64,000 nt of DNA from CALEMW01 sp964343835 (GTDB lineage: Bacteria; Krumholzibacteriota; Krumholzibacteriia; LZORAL124-64-63). Made by a program: the position numbers and the translations under genes. Below are positions 51,938-60,587 of this stretch, piece by piece. How positions within the stretch are numbered: position 1 is the stretch's first letter; the number at the start of each line of letters is the position of its first letter. Under the pieces are notes generated by a model. It saw only the letters and a program-made list of their open reading frames with translations, did not search any database and was not told the origin of the DNA. Location: assembly GCA_964343835.1 (NCBI GenBank), contig CAYFKR010000002.1:234565-298564 (forward strand). Reading direction: 5' to 3'.

Positions 51938-53574
51938 CGCACCCTCTCCCCGCCCACGAACACGGCCGTGGGCTCCGCGTCCAGCCAGTCCCGCGCATCG
52001 GATCGCGGGTCGCGGTCCAGCACGGTCAAGTCGAACAGAAAGCCGCGCTTCAGCACGCCGAGATCATCCTCGCGATGCACGGCGAACGCCGCGCCGTTGG
52101 TGAAAGCGTGGAGCGTGGACTCGAGATCCAGCGCCTCGTCGGGATACCACCCGCCCTCGGGTTCGCCGCCCTTGGTGCGACGGGTGAGCGAGGCGTAGAT
52201 CCCCTCGCACGGATCCCAATGCTCCACCGGCGCGTCGGAGCCGAAGGCCAGGGGCACGCCGCGGTCGCGGAACGTGCGCCAGGCGTAGGCGCCCTTCACG
52301 CGGTCGGGGCCGAGGCGCTGCTCGGCCCAGCGCAGGTCGCTGGTGCAGTGGGTGGGCTGCATGCTGGCGATGGCGCCGACCTCGGAGAACACGGCGAAGT
52401 CGTCGGGATGCACCACCTGGGCGTGCTCCACGCGGTGGCGACGGCCGAGCTTCCCGTACTGGGACTTGTGGATGGCGTCCAGGGCCACGCGGTTGCCGTG
52501 GTCGCCGATGGCGTGGATGGCGGTCTGGAAGCCGCGGCGGTGCACCATGTCCACCTTGCGGTCCAGCTCGTCGGGGTCGGTCACCAGCAGGCCGCGGCGG
52601 CCGGTCTCGTCGGCGTAGTCGGCCAGCAGGGCGGCGCCGCGGCTGCCCAGGGCGCCGTCGGTGTAGTACTTCATGCCCATCACGGTGAAGCGGTCGTGAC
52701 GGGCGTACTTGGCCATGGCGCCCATGGAATCGTCGTCGGAACCCTCCATGTAGACGAAGAGGCGGATGGGCAGGCGGCCTTCGGCGGCCAGGCGTTCGGC
52801 CACGTCGCAGGTGGCGACGCTCTGGCCCATGTCGTGGACGGCCACCAGGCCGGCGTCGGCGCAGGCGTCCAGACCGGCCAGGATCCAGCGCTCGCGCTCG
52901 GCGGGCGTCGGGTCGGGCAGCTTGTCGTGGAACAGGTCGATGGCGTTGTCGATGAGCACGCCCGTGGGTTCGCCGTCCGGGTCGCGATGGATGCGGCCGC
53001 CCTCGGGATCGGGAGTGGCGGCGGTGATGCCGGCCATGCGCAGGGCGGCGCTGTTGAGCCATGCTGCATGGCCGTCCACCCGCCGCAGGTAGATGGGACG
53101 ATCATCCAGACCGACCAGGTGCTCGCGATGCGGGAACGCCTTGTCGGGCCACAGCGACTGGTCCCAACCGCGGCCGCGGATCACGGTGGCTTCCGGATGC
53201 TCCAGCGACCACACGCGCACCCGCTCCACCGCCTCGTTCACCGACTTGCACCCCACGAGCTGCACCTGCTCCTCGAGCTTGCCGATGCCCGACACATGCA
53301 GATGAGCGTCGTGCAGACCGGGCAGGGCCAGCATGCCGGGCACGGTGACCACCGGCCACGGCGAGCCCTGGGGCGTACGGGCATAGACCTCGACGATGCG
53401 GCCCTCGGCGTCCACCGCCACGGCCTCGGCCTCGGGGAAGTCCGGGTCGCCGGTCAGGAAGACGGGGCCGACGTAGATGGTGACGGCGGTGTCGATGGAT
53501 TCCACAGGGAATTCCTCCGCTTGGGCGCAGGCAACGAGAGCGGCTAGGGCTAGAATGAGGGCCGGCCGGGACAT
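51934..53574 (-). CDS. Exported amidohydrolase, YtcJ-like metal-dependent hydrolase
   Basis: This 546-residue member of the amidohydrolase superfamily has an N-terminal signal sequence. LAALVAC near residue 15 could be a lipobox, so it may be a lipoprotein. Metal and active-site motifs are LPGLHDAHLHVSG, VMGMKYYTDGALGSRGAAL, QTAIHAIGDHGNRVALDAI, RVEHAQVVHPDD and PLAFGSDAPVEHWDP, as in YtcJ/Atz-type enzymes. Known members hydrolyse amide or formyl bonds, but the substrate is not predictable. ATG 53574 has GGAG six bases upstream, located inside the end of the Fic gene; only one base separates the Fic stop from this start. The downstream AsnB-like gene overlaps by four bases. Confidence 0.9.
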   Translation of the reverse strand: MSRPALILALAALVACAQAEEFPVESIDTAVTIYVGPVFLTGDPDFPEAEAVAVDAEGRIVEVYARTPQGSPWPVVTVPGMLALPGLHDAHLHVSGIGKLEEQVQLVGCKSVNEAVERVRVWSLEHPEATVIRGRGWDQSLWPDKAFPHREHLVGLDDRPIYLRRVDGHAAWLNSAALRMAGITAATPDPEGGRIHRDPDGEPTGVLIDNAIDLFHDKLPDPTPAERERWILAGLDACADAGLVAVHDMGQSVATCDVAERLAAEGRLPIRLFVYMEGSDDDSMGAMAKYARHDRFTVMGMKYYTDGALGSRGAALLADYADETGRRGLLVTDPDELDRKVDMVHRRGFQTAIHAIGDHGNRVALDAIHKSQYGKLGRRHRVEHAQVVHPDDFAVFSEVGAIASMQPTHCTSDLRWAEQRLGPDRVKGAYAWRTFRDRGVPLAFGSDAPVEHWDPCEGIYASLTRRTKGGEPEGGWYPDEALDLESTLHAFTNGAAFAVHREDDLGVLKRGFLFDLTVLDRDPRSDARDWLDAEPTAVFVGGERVR

Positions 53575-53575
53575 G

Positions 53576-54172
53576 TCACGCTCCATGATCGGGTTGGAGG
53601 CCGCGGACGTAGGCGAGCAGGGGACCGAAGTCGTGATCGTCGGCGGCGCGCATGGCGTCAATGTAGCATCTGCGCTGCTCTCCCGTCGTCCGGAGATCGC
53701 CGGCGGAGGCCCAGACGAGTCGGGGGCGTCCATTGAAGTCGAGCAGCAGATCGGCGGCGAGTCGCGCGTGGCGACCGTTCCCGTTCGGGAAGGGATGGAT
53801 GCGGACGAGATCGTGATGGAAGCGGACGGCGCGCTCGAGCCAGTCGTAGGCGTCATACTCGATCCAGCCGCGAACGTCTTCGCAGCAACGGGCGACCGCC
53901 TCCCCGATCAGTCCGGGAGCGATTCCCGGCGACGTAGCTCGAGTCCTGTAGCGACCCGCCCATCTCCAGACGTCTCCGAACATGCTCCCGTGGAGGCGGC
54001 AGAGTCCGGACGGCGTAGGAAAGCCTCGGCGAATGGTTCGGTCGGTCCCGACTCGCAGCTCCGCGCGCAGGATGTTCGCATGTTCGATGGCATTCAGTTC
54101 ACCCTGAGTCGTGACACGAGGGATCAGTCCGACCAGATCGTCGGGATCGATGGGTGTGGAGTCAGGCTTCAT
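53576..54172 (-). CDS. Fic domain protein, mobile mystery protein B type
   Basis: This 198-residue cytoplasmic protein has the Fic core HPFPNGNGRHAR at residues 126-137. The catalytic His and the GNGR anion-binding loop are intact. The usual Asp/Glu that binds Mg2+ in HxFx(D/E)GNGR is Asn here, as in the mobile mystery protein B family. Fic proteins transfer AMP or other groups onto targets, usually as toxins controlled by a partner. No inhibitory (S/T)xxxE(G/N) helix is seen. It overlaps the upstream XRE gene by 11 bases, the classic mobile mystery A-B pair found on mobile elements. ATG at 54172. Its end almost touches the amidohydrolase start. Confidence 0.87.
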   Translation of the reverse strand: MKPDSTPIDPDDLVGLIPRVTTQGELNAIEHANILRAELRVGTDRTIRRGFPTPSGLCRLHGSMFGDVWRWAGRYRTRATSPGIAPGLIGEAVARCCEDVRGWIEYDAYDWLERAVRFHHDLVRIHPFPNGNGRHARLAADLLLDFNGRPRLVWASAGDLRTTGEQRRCYIDAMRAADDHDFGPLLAYVRGLQPDHGA

Positions 54173-54629
54173 CTTCCCAGATCGACTTCGGGTGGTTGTG
54201 CAGGATGTCTTCGACGGTATCCCGGATCATGGCTTCGCGCTCCTCGGCGGAGACATGCTGACCCTCGAGGCTCATCGTCGAGTCGACCCGATCATGGATC
54301 CGTCGGGCGAGCACTTCGGCCCGGCGCCTGAGCAATCCGTCGATGGAGCCCCCGCGGGGTACGAGCTGGTAGACGACGTCGCAGTCCATGGCGTCGGCCG
54401 CCTTGCGGAGCGTCCGGATCGTGACCCGGCCCTCTGGCTCGTCCTGCTCGATCCGTGCCAACGTGGATTGGGCCACACCCATCCGCCGGGCGAGGCGGGT
54501 CTGGGTCAGACCCAGGAGGAATCTCAGACTCGCGACCTTCGACGTGGGATCCAGGAGCTCTCCCAGCATGTCCCTGAGGGGCGCATAACGCTGATCCCAC
54601 TGTCTTCTCAGCAGTTGTCTTTGAGGCAT
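54162..54629 (-). CDS. XRE-family regulator, mobile mystery protein A type (putative antitoxin)
   Basis: This 155-residue DNA-binding protein has the helix-turn-helix LTQTRLARRMGVAQSTLARI at about 40-60. DEPEGRVTIRTLRKAADAMD and CDVVYQLVP follow, then a helical tail with VDSTMSLEGQ. The latter parts are characteristic of mobile mystery protein A, always found just before the Fic-type protein B. It probably represses the pair and may neutralise the Fic protein. ATG 54629 is preceded by GAGA; a TTG nine codons upstream lies within an operator copy and is unlikely. Upstream are three copies of a TCGAATAT-like element, one covering a perfect -10. Confidence 0.85.
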   Translation of the reverse strand: MPQRQLLRRQWDQRYAPLRDMLGELLDPTSKVASLRFLLGLTQTRLARRMGVAQSTLARIEQDEPEGRVTIRTLRKAADAMDCDVVYQLVPRGGSIDGLLRRRAEVLARRIHDRVDSTMSLEGQHVSAEEREAMIRDTVEDILHNHPKSIWEDEA

Positions 54630-54640
54630 GACGATCTCAC

Positions 54641-54724
54641 AATCGAATATTTTCAATGACCTTCATTTCTGTCATCGATTATATTCGATCCTTTACTGTA
54701 ATTCTATAGTATATTTTCGATTAA
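54641..54724 (-). promoter_or_regulatory. Promoter and triple operator of the Fic/XRE pair
   Basis: An AT-rich island holds three related elements: 54641-54656 (AATCGAATATTTTCAA), 54674-54689 (ATCGATTATATTCGAT, outer five bases palindromic) and about 54710-54724 (TATATTTTCGATTAA). On the minus strand, TATAAT (54678-54683) lies inside the central copy. The -35 is weak. This is the layout of an autorepressed toxin-antitoxin promoter. Confidence 0.6.
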
Positions 54725-56340
54725 TAGGGCAGCACATTGGTCACGGTATCCCCCTCCGCCTCCCGCAGCAGGAACTGCTCCGGCCGCAGCCGCAGCACGT
54801 CCCGGCGCCAGGACTCGGGGTAGCCCACCTCGCGGGCGTGGCCGTCGTCGTTCACGTAGCCGTCGTTGTAGACGGTGATCAGGCACTCGGCCAGCTCGCG
54901 CCAGCAGGCGGTGGTGCGCTCGCCGGCGGAGACCGAGTAGGTGGTCAGGTACTCGGCGGCGAGGGCCGGGTCCTGTTCGTGGAGTTTGGCCGCGGTCTCC
55001 TCCACGGCGGGCTGCATGGCCAGGAAGCCTCCTTCGAGCTCCTGCTGCACGGCGCGGATGTCGCCGATCATGTGGTCGTACTTCAGGCAGGCGTAGTTGG
55101 CCACCAGATTGAACACCCACCAGGCCGAGTCCCACGAGAAGGCGTCCAGGCGGCCGACGGCGAACGACGGCGGCACGTCCGTCACGCCCGCGTACATGGG
55201 GAACCAGACGGTGGTCGCCGTGTCGTCCACGCCGTACCACAGGCAACCGCCCACCGGGTCGGGTAGGTCGGCGCGGCACTGGGCGATCATGCTGAAGCCC
55301 GTCTGCTGGGTGGAGATGGGGCGCTCCCACGAGTAGGTGGTGCCGTCCATGTCCCAGGCCATGGGGCGCCAGCGGTTGGGGCAGCCGAAGGGGCCGGCGT
55401 CCACGCCGGCGGTCATGTCGTAGTCGGTGCCCTCGTAGTGGTCGCGCATCAGGGCCATGACGTCCTCGAGGGAGAGCTTGCGGTCCGGTTCGATCCACAG
55501 GGGATAGCGCTCGGCGTCCGGGTCGCCGCGGTGGAAGGCGGGATCGAAGTCGGCCTCGCGCGACGGGGCCGCGCGCCGGAACAGGCTCCACACGCGGGTG
55601 GCGCAGTAGCGCAGCTTCTGGGCGTCGGCGGGGCAATAGACCTTCGCGAAGTCCAGTGGGCCGTCGGCGGGCGACCACCAGCCGCGGGCCTCGGCCACGT
55701 CGAAGATGTTGTCGGAGTAGAGCGTGTTGTCCGGGTCGTCCTTCGGGAAGGTGCCGATGCGCGCCATGTTGGCGTGGGCGCTCACGGTGCCGTCGGGCAG
55801 GCGTCGGGCCACCCACACGGCGCCCTTCACGTCGGCCCCCGCGCCGATCATCTCCATGATCCACACCTCGCGCGGGTCGCAGATGGAGAACGACTCGCCG
55901 GTGCTGCGATACCCATGGGTCTCGATCAGCTCGGCGATGACCTCCACCGCCTCCCGCGCCGTCCCCGCCCGCTGCAGCGCCAGGTTCATCAACGACCAGT
56001 AGTGCAGGCCCGTGTCGCGGTTCCAGAGCTCCATGCGCCCGTCGAACGTCGTCTCGCCGATGGCCACCTGCCGGTCGTTGATCAGGCGCACCACGGCGTG
56101 GGACCGCGCAGGCTGCGGGATCTCCGCGTGCAGCGTGCCGTCCCAGTGACGGACTTCCTGCACGGCGCCGGGCTCGTGGTCCGCGGCGGGGGTGATCTGC
56201 AGGATGGGGTGGAACACGCCGTCGCACGTGTAGGTCACGAAGGCGGATCCGTCGGCCGAAGCGCCAGGGGTGACCAGGAGGTTGGTGCAGGCGAGGACAG
56301 GAGCGGCGGACAGCAACAGGACGAGGGCGATGGCGCGCAT
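54721..56340 (-). CDS. Secreted C69 family dipeptidase
   Basis: This 539-residue N-terminal nucleophile hydrolase has a signal peptide ending at residue 17 (LLLSAAPVLA). The mature chain would start at C18 in CTNLLVTPGASADGS, the nucleophile expected for C69 dipeptidases (PepD-like). Further family stretches are HAVVRLINDRQVAIGETTFD, GESFSICDPREVWIMEMIG, VSAHANMARIGTF, and a cluster NRWRPMAWDMDGTTYSWERP. C69 enzymes release dipeptides with broad specificity. ATG 56340 is preceded by CCGGAGGAACCC. It is probably exported to the periplasm. It shares only 1-4 bases of overlap with the operator island of the XRE gene at its 3' end and stands as a single gene. Confidence 0.92.
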   Translation of the reverse strand: MRAIALVLLLSAAPVLACTNLLVTPGASADGSAFVTYTCDGVFHPILQITPAADHEPGAVQEVRHWDGTLHAEIPQPARSHAVVRLINDRQVAIGETTFDGRMELWNRDTGLHYWSLMNLALQRAGTAREAVEVIAELIETHGYRSTGESFSICDPREVWIMEMIGAGADVKGAVWVARRLPDGTVSAHANMARIGTFPKDDPDNTLYSDNIFDVAEARGWWSPADGPLDFAKVYCPADAQKLRYCATRVWSLFRRAAPSREADFDPAFHRGDPDAERYPLWIEPDRKLSLEDVMALMRDHYEGTDYDMTAGVDAGPFGCPNRWRPMAWDMDGTTYSWERPISTQQTGFSMIAQCRADLPDPVGGCLWYGVDDTATTVWFPMYAGVTDVPPSFAVGRLDAFSWDSAWWVFNLVANYACLKYDHMIGDIRAVQQELEGGFLAMQPAVEETAAKLHEQDPALAAEYLTTYSVSAGERTTACWRELAECLITVYNDGYVNDDGHAREVGYPESWRRDVLRLRPEQFLLREAEGDTVTNVLPY

Positions 56341-56399
56341 GGGTTCCTCCGGGGGTGATGACCGCGCGATCCTAGCGACTCCGGGGGCCCACGTAAAGA

Positions 56400-56427
56400 G
56401 GACCGGCCGCCCGAAAGCGACCGGTCC
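56400..56427 (-). terminator. Terminator of the multihaem cytochrome gene
   Basis: GGACCGGCCGC (56400-56410) and GCGACCGGTCC (56417-56427) form a stem with one mismatch around a 6-base loop, 26 bases past the cytochrome stop. It is followed on the minus strand by TCTTTAC. Confidence 0.65.
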
Positions 56428-56452
56428 CCGTCATGCCCACGAGCGGTGCTGC

Positions 56453-59098
56453 CTACTTCACCAGCACCATCTTCGTCGTCTCCCGCACGTCCGCCGCACG
56501 GAACACTGCGAAGTACACGCCGGCGCCCTGCATGCGGCCCCGGCCGTCACGGCCGTCCCACACCGCGGTGTGCTCGCCGGCCATGCGCTCGCCGTCCACC
56601 AGGCGGCGCACCAGGCGGCCGCGCTGGTCGAAGACGTCGATGGCCACCGGCCCGTCCTGGGCGGTGCTGTAGCGGATCTTCGTGGACGGGTTGAACGGGT
56701 TCGGGAACGCGCCGGCGAGGCGGTTCTCGAAGGCCGGCAGATCGTCCACGGCCGTCTCGGTGACGGCGAAGGTCGTCGTCTCCATCAGCTGGGGCGGCGC
56801 CATGCCCTGGGCGACCCAGGCGTCATGGAGCTGCTGGCCGTAGTCGTTGGTGGTGTTCGCGTCGCGCAGGAACTCCACGTACTCCTTGCTGATGGACTGG
56901 TAGTACAGGGTGACCTCCACGCTCTCCGTGCCGACCGGGAGCGTGTAATGGGTGTCGTCCCAGTACTGGCCGTCGGCGTAGGGGTACGCCACCGGCGGCG
57001 ACTGGATGGTCTCGAACGCGGCGTTGGTGAAGCCGCGCGGCGGGATGCGGTTGTCCAGGAACACCGTGTCGTTCAGCACGAAGTGGAACGACGGGCCGGC
57101 CGCGATACCCAGGATGCCCGCCAGGCGGTGCGAGGTGCCGGGCTCGATGTGGTAGATCTTGGCGTCCTCGTCGTGGGTCAGGTGCCCGGTGGCGAAGTCG
57201 TAATGGCCGGACTCGTAGACCAGCGCCATGCCCGCATCGTAGCCCTTCACGTTGATCCAGATGCGGCGACCCTCGGGATAGCCCGACGGCAGCTTGTGGC
57301 CGGTCTCGTTGATCACGCGCACGTTCACGCCCGGGAACCCGCCCTGGGCGTCTTCGGTGACCTCGAGGGTGGCGGCCTTCTGGAGCATGGCCGTGACGCG
57401 GGCCTTGCCGTCGGCCAGGGCCGCGGGATCGGTCTGCCCGGGGAAGAAGGTCTCGATGATGTCCGGCACGAAGTGGTTGCCGCCGGTCAGGTCGTGCACG
57501 CCGAGGTCCGAGCGGTTGGGACCGCCGTCGGCGCCACGGCCGTTTGCATCGGCCATGTGGCAGTCCTGGCAGGTGGCAACGATGCCGTCGGGCTTCACGC
57601 CCGCGAACTCGGGGGCGTACACGCCGGTCAGGGCGTACTCGCTCACGCTCCACTCGCTGTAGGTGCGCTCCACGGGGAACATGTCGCGCTTGTCGCCGGT
57701 GGCGTGGGGCGTGTCGAGGGCGTCAACGTCGTACAGGCCGGGGGTGGCGCCCGCCATGAAGGCCGGGTTGCTCACGTCGTGGCAGGTGCCGCAGATGTCG
57801 GAGCGACGGTGGAAGTCCGACTCGTAGAACACGTGGTCGGCCTGGGCGTCGGCGTAGGGGCCGCGCATGATCGGGTCGGGGTCGGTGACGAACTGGCCGT
57901 TGCCGTAGAAGTCGGGCACGGCGTCCAGGTCGTTGATGACGTCCTCGTCCGCGGGGGGACTCACGCCCGCCTGGTAGACCGGGTCCACGGCGCGGTGGCA
58001 GTAGTCGCAGTGCACGCCCCAGCGGTCCTTGTCGGTGAGCAGGCCGCCGGTGGTGTCGAGGGAGCGTCCCTCCTGCCAGCCGCCGGGCGTGTGGCAGCGC
58101 AGGCAGAGGTCACCGCTCGAGGGCGCGTCCTGCTCCGCGATGATCATGGTGGCGATGAAGACCGGGTCGCGCATGGTGTTGCCCATCATGCTGCCGGACC
58201 AGTTGTACCAGGGTTCGGTGGCGGTGTCGAAGTCGCCGTGGCAGCTCCGGCACACGGCGTCGGGATCGTCCAGGATGCCGCCGTCGAAGGGCTGGGTGCC
58301 GGGCAGGTCGAAGTCGCGCAGGGTGGTCGGGGCCACGCCCTGGGTCCAGGCGGCCACGGTCAGGTCGGCGTCGCTCATGTCCTCGCCCTCGTTGCCGCCG
58401 GCGTCGTAGGCCTCCACGATGATGCGGGCGTTGGCCGTGGGCAGGATGGGCAGGAAGATGTCCTCGGTGCCGTCGTTGAGCAGACCCTTGAGCAGGGGCT
58501 TGCGGGTGGCGCCGGAGTCGTCGCTGAGGTAGATCTCCACCTTGGTCACGCCCACGTCGTCGGTGGCGGTCCAGGTCACCGTGAACACGGTGTTGGGCTG
58601 GAGGGTCTCGCCGCCGTTGGGCGAGAGCACCGTGACCACCGGCGGGGTGACGTCGGTGGAGCCCTCGGGCGTCAGGTACGGCTCCACCTCGGCCAGGTCC
58701 ACGTTCAGCGAGGAGCCGTAGTTGGCGAGTGACAGGCCCGGGAACGTGGGCGTGTTGGTGAAGCCCGCGATGTCGGTGATCTCCTGGAGGTTGGAGAACC
58801 CGTCGCCGTCGGAGTCGTTCGCCTCGACGGCCAGGATGGACTGCTCGTTGGAGAGTCCGCCCTGGAGCCCGACCTCCACGGCCAGGCCGTAGGAGTTGCG
58901 GGGGCCGCCGCCACCGAAATCATAATGACAGACACCGCAATGCGACGAGCTGCTCGGCAACTCGTTGAGCTGGGTGCCGTCGGCTTCCGGGTAGAGGGAG
59001 AAGAACGTGCGTCGAATGGGATTGCGCGCGATCGCGGCGTGAGCGATGAGCAACACGACGACGATGACGAGCAGGCGCGTGGGCATCCGCCTGGCCAT
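56453..59098 (-). CDS. Secreted six-haem c-type cytochrome with FlgD-like C-terminal domain
   Basis: This 881-residue exported protein has a hydrophobic signal at 7-24 (TRLLVIVVVLLIAHAAIA). Six CxxCH haem motifs are present: CGVCH near residue 54, then CRSCH, CLRCH, CDYCH, CGTCH and CQDCH between about 280 and 510. A calcium-type NDSDGDGFSNLQEI loop lies near residue 95 and an Ig-like domain at about 150-240. The C-terminal domain has GAFPNPFNPSTKIRYS and ends TTKMVLVK like the secreted proteases. The haem region resembles multihaem cytochromes of the cytochrome c-554/NrfA-like group in general spacing; it may reduce an extracellular acceptor. ATG 59098 has GGAGG seven bases upstream. A Fur-like site overlaps its promoter region. 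Confidence 0.88.
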   Translation of the reverse strand: MARRMPTRLLVIVVVLLIAHAAIARNPIRRTFFSLYPEADGTQLNELPSSSSHCGVCHYDFGGGGPRNSYGLAVEVGLQGGLSNEQSILAVEANDSDGDGFSNLQEITDIAGFTNTPTFPGLSLANYGSSLNVDLAEVEPYLTPEGSTDVTPPVVTVLSPNGGETLQPNTVFTVTWTATDDVGVTKVEIYLSDDSGATRKPLLKGLLNDGTEDIFLPILPTANARIIVEAYDAGGNEGEDMSDADLTVAAWTQGVAPTTLRDFDLPGTQPFDGGILDDPDAVCRSCHGDFDTATEPWYNWSGSMMGNTMRDPVFIATMIIAEQDAPSSGDLCLRCHTPGGWQEGRSLDTTGGLLTDKDRWGVHCDYCHRAVDPVYQAGVSPPADEDVINDLDAVPDFYGNGQFVTDPDPIMRGPYADAQADHVFYESDFHRRSDICGTCHDVSNPAFMAGATPGLYDVDALDTPHATGDKRDMFPVERTYSEWSVSEYALTGVYAPEFAGVKPDGIVATCQDCHMADANGRGADGGPNRSDLGVHDLTGGNHFVPDIIETFFPGQTDPAALADGKARVTAMLQKAATLEVTEDAQGGFPGVNVRVINETGHKLPSGYPEGRRIWINVKGYDAGMALVYESGHYDFATGHLTHDEDAKIYHIEPGTSHRLAGILGIAAGPSFHFVLNDTVFLDNRIPPRGFTNAAFETIQSPPVAYPYADGQYWDDTHYTLPVGTESVEVTLYYQSISKEYVEFLRDANTTNDYGQQLHDAWVAQGMAPPQLMETTTFAVTETAVDDLPAFENRLAGAFPNPFNPSTKIRYSTAQDGPVAIDVFDQRGRLVRRLVDGERMAGEHTAVWDGRDGRGRMQGAGVYFAVFRAADVRETTKMVLVK

Positions 59099-59217
59099 CG
59101 CGGGACCTCCAGGAGTGTGCGGGGTGCGCCGGCTCCCCGTCTCTTGAGACCGGCGCTCTCCTTTGAAAGAAGCGCTTCAAGATTGTGACAGACGTCATCC
59201 GCAATGTCCAGCAAATG

Positions 59218-59238
59218 ATTATATGATATCAATTCTCA
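59218..59238 (-). promoter_or_regulatory. -10 box and Fur-like site upstream of the cytochrome gene
   Basis: On the minus strand a perfect TATAAT (59218-59223) abuts TGAGAATTGATATCA (59224-59238), a 7-1-7 Fur-type match of about 11 of 14 positions sharing the TGAGAAT half-site with the palindrome at 48874. The -35 is weak. The rest of the 59099-59337 gap shows no other element. Confidence 0.45.
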
Positions 59239-59337
59239 TGATCATATGTACCAGAACCCGCATGGACACCGGGACATCCGCGGGTGATCATGTCTGCGGA
59301 CCCGCTCAGAGGACCGATCCGTACCGGAGGACCCGTC

Positions 59338-59763
59338 ATGATCCGCATCGTCGCCGTCGGCAAGGTGAAGGACACCCACTACGCATCCCTCATCTCCATG
59401 TACGCCAAGAGGATCCGTCCCTGGGCGAGCATCGCCGTGGATGAGCTGAAGGACCAGGGCCCCGACCGCGAGGCCCAGGCCATGGTGGACCGGGCCGGCC
59501 CCAGCGAACACGTGGTGGCCCTGGACGAGCGCGGAACAACCATGTCGTCCCGCGACCTGGCCGCCCTTCTGGCCTCCCACGGCTCCCTCACGTTCTGGAT
59601 CGGCGGCCCCGACGGCCTGGGCGATGCCGCCCGCGCGCGGGCCGACCGCACCCTGTCGCTGTCGCCCATGACCTTCCCTCACGAGCTGGCCCGACTCCTG
59701 CTTGTGGAGCAGATCTACCGGGGACTGTCCATCAACCGGGGGCACGCCTACCACCGGGATTGA
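59338..59763 (+). CDS. rlmH: 23S rRNA (pseudouridine-1915-N3)-methyltransferase
   Basis: RlmH methylates pseudouridine 1915 in helix 69 of 23S rRNA on 70S ribosomes. The 141-residue SPOUT enzyme begins MIRIVAVGKVKDTHY. It has the AdoMet-knot motifs VVALDERGTTMSSRDLA and LTFWIGGPDGLGD. It ends with LSLSPMTFPHELARLLLVEQ and IYRGLSINRGHAYHRD, the conserved C-terminus. Length is near the usual 155. ATG 59338 has GGAGG eight bases upstream; the ORF opens 18 codons earlier without a ribosome site. It is single and divergent from the cytochrome gene. Confidence 0.95.
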   Translation: MIRIVAVGKVKDTHYASLISMYAKRIRPWASIAVDELKDQGPDREAQAMVDRAGPSEHVVALDERGTTMSSRDLAALLASHGSLTFWIGGPDGLGDAARARADRTLSLSPMTFPHELARLLLVEQIYRGLSINRGHAYHRD

Positions 59764-59797
59764 CGGAACCGGCGGGGCGGGACTGCGTTCACCGTGC

Positions 59798-59826
59798 TTG
59801 GCTGCCCCGATGACGTTCCCTATACT
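59798..59826 (+). promoter_or_regulatory. Promoter of the PEGA-protein/lipoprotein operon
   Basis: TTGGCT (59798-59803), 17 bases and TATACT (59821-59826). The -10 matches five of six. The leader is about 50 bases. Confidence 0.6.
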
Positions 59827-59883
59827 GGTCCGGTCCGCGGCCGGACCCGCCGGCCGACGAGGCCCGACACCACGGAGTGATCC

Positions 59884-60576
59884 ATGAATCGATCCAGCCT
59901 GCGGCACGTCCTGCCGGCCCTGCTCGTCCTGTGCGCCGTCGCCGCCGCGCCGGCCACGGCGGCCGAGCTCACGCTGACCGGCCCCGACGGCGCCCGAGTC
60001 TCCCTGAACGGAGACCCCGTCGGCACACTTCCCCTCTTCGAACCGCTGGACATCGCCATCGGCGAGTACCTGGTGGAAGCGACCCTGCCCGGCGCCCACG
60101 ACATCGTCCGCGAGCTGACCGTCGTGGAAGAGGGCGAGGTGCTGGCGCTGCACCTGCGCTTCACGCCCATGAGCCGCACCACGGCCGTGGTCTCGAGCCT
60201 CCTGCTTGCCGGTTCGGGTCAGCGGCAGATCGGCCGCGACCGGCTGGGCTGGATCCTGACCGGCGCCGAGGTGGCCGGCCTGCTCACGGCCCTGGCCGGC
60301 GAGCTGCAGATCTCCAACCACGAGAGCGACTACCTGCGGTCCATGGAGGCGTACAACAACGCCGTGACCCCTGATGCCATCGCCCACTGGCGGGCCCAGG
60401 CCGACCACCACCACGACTCCATGACCTCCGCCGCCGACCGTCGCGACCTGGCCCTGATGCTGGCCGCCGGTGCCGTGCTGGTGAGCGTGGTGGATTCGTG
60501 GCTGAGCTTCCCGTCCCTGGACGCCGACCTGACCCCCGACGGCACCGCCCGCCTCGGCCTGAGCCTGGACTTCTGA
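59884..60576 (+). CDS. Exported PEGA-domain membrane protein (DUF5683-like)
   Basis: This 230-residue protein has a signal peptide at 1-26 (LLVLCAVAAAPATA). A PEGA-like beta domain spans about 30-85 (ARVSLNGDPVGTLPLFEPLD, then GEYLVEATLPGAH). It is followed by a hydrophobic region (TAVVSSLLLAGSGQRQIGRD, GWILTGAEVAGLLTALAG) resembling DUF5683, where a gly-rich GSGQ turn precedes a helix. A second hydrophobic segment lies near the C-terminus (LALMLAAGAVLVSVVDSWLS). PEGA domains are surface or periplasmic beta modules of unknown detail. ATG 59884 has GGAG six bases upstream. It is followed by a lipoprotein gene after 11 bases, and the two probably act together at the envelope. Confidence 0.8.
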   Translation: MNRSSLRHVLPALLVLCAVAAAPATAAELTLTGPDGARVSLNGDPVGTLPLFEPLDIAIGEYLVEATLPGAHDIVRELTVVEEGEVLALHLRFTPMSRTTAVVSSLLLAGSGQRQIGRDRLGWILTGAEVAGLLTALAGELQISNHESDYLRSMEAYNNAVTPDAIAHWRAQADHHHDSMTSAADRRDLALMLAAGAVLVSVVDSWLSFPSLDADLTPDGTARLGLSLDF

Positions 60577-60587
60577 GGAGGACGACG

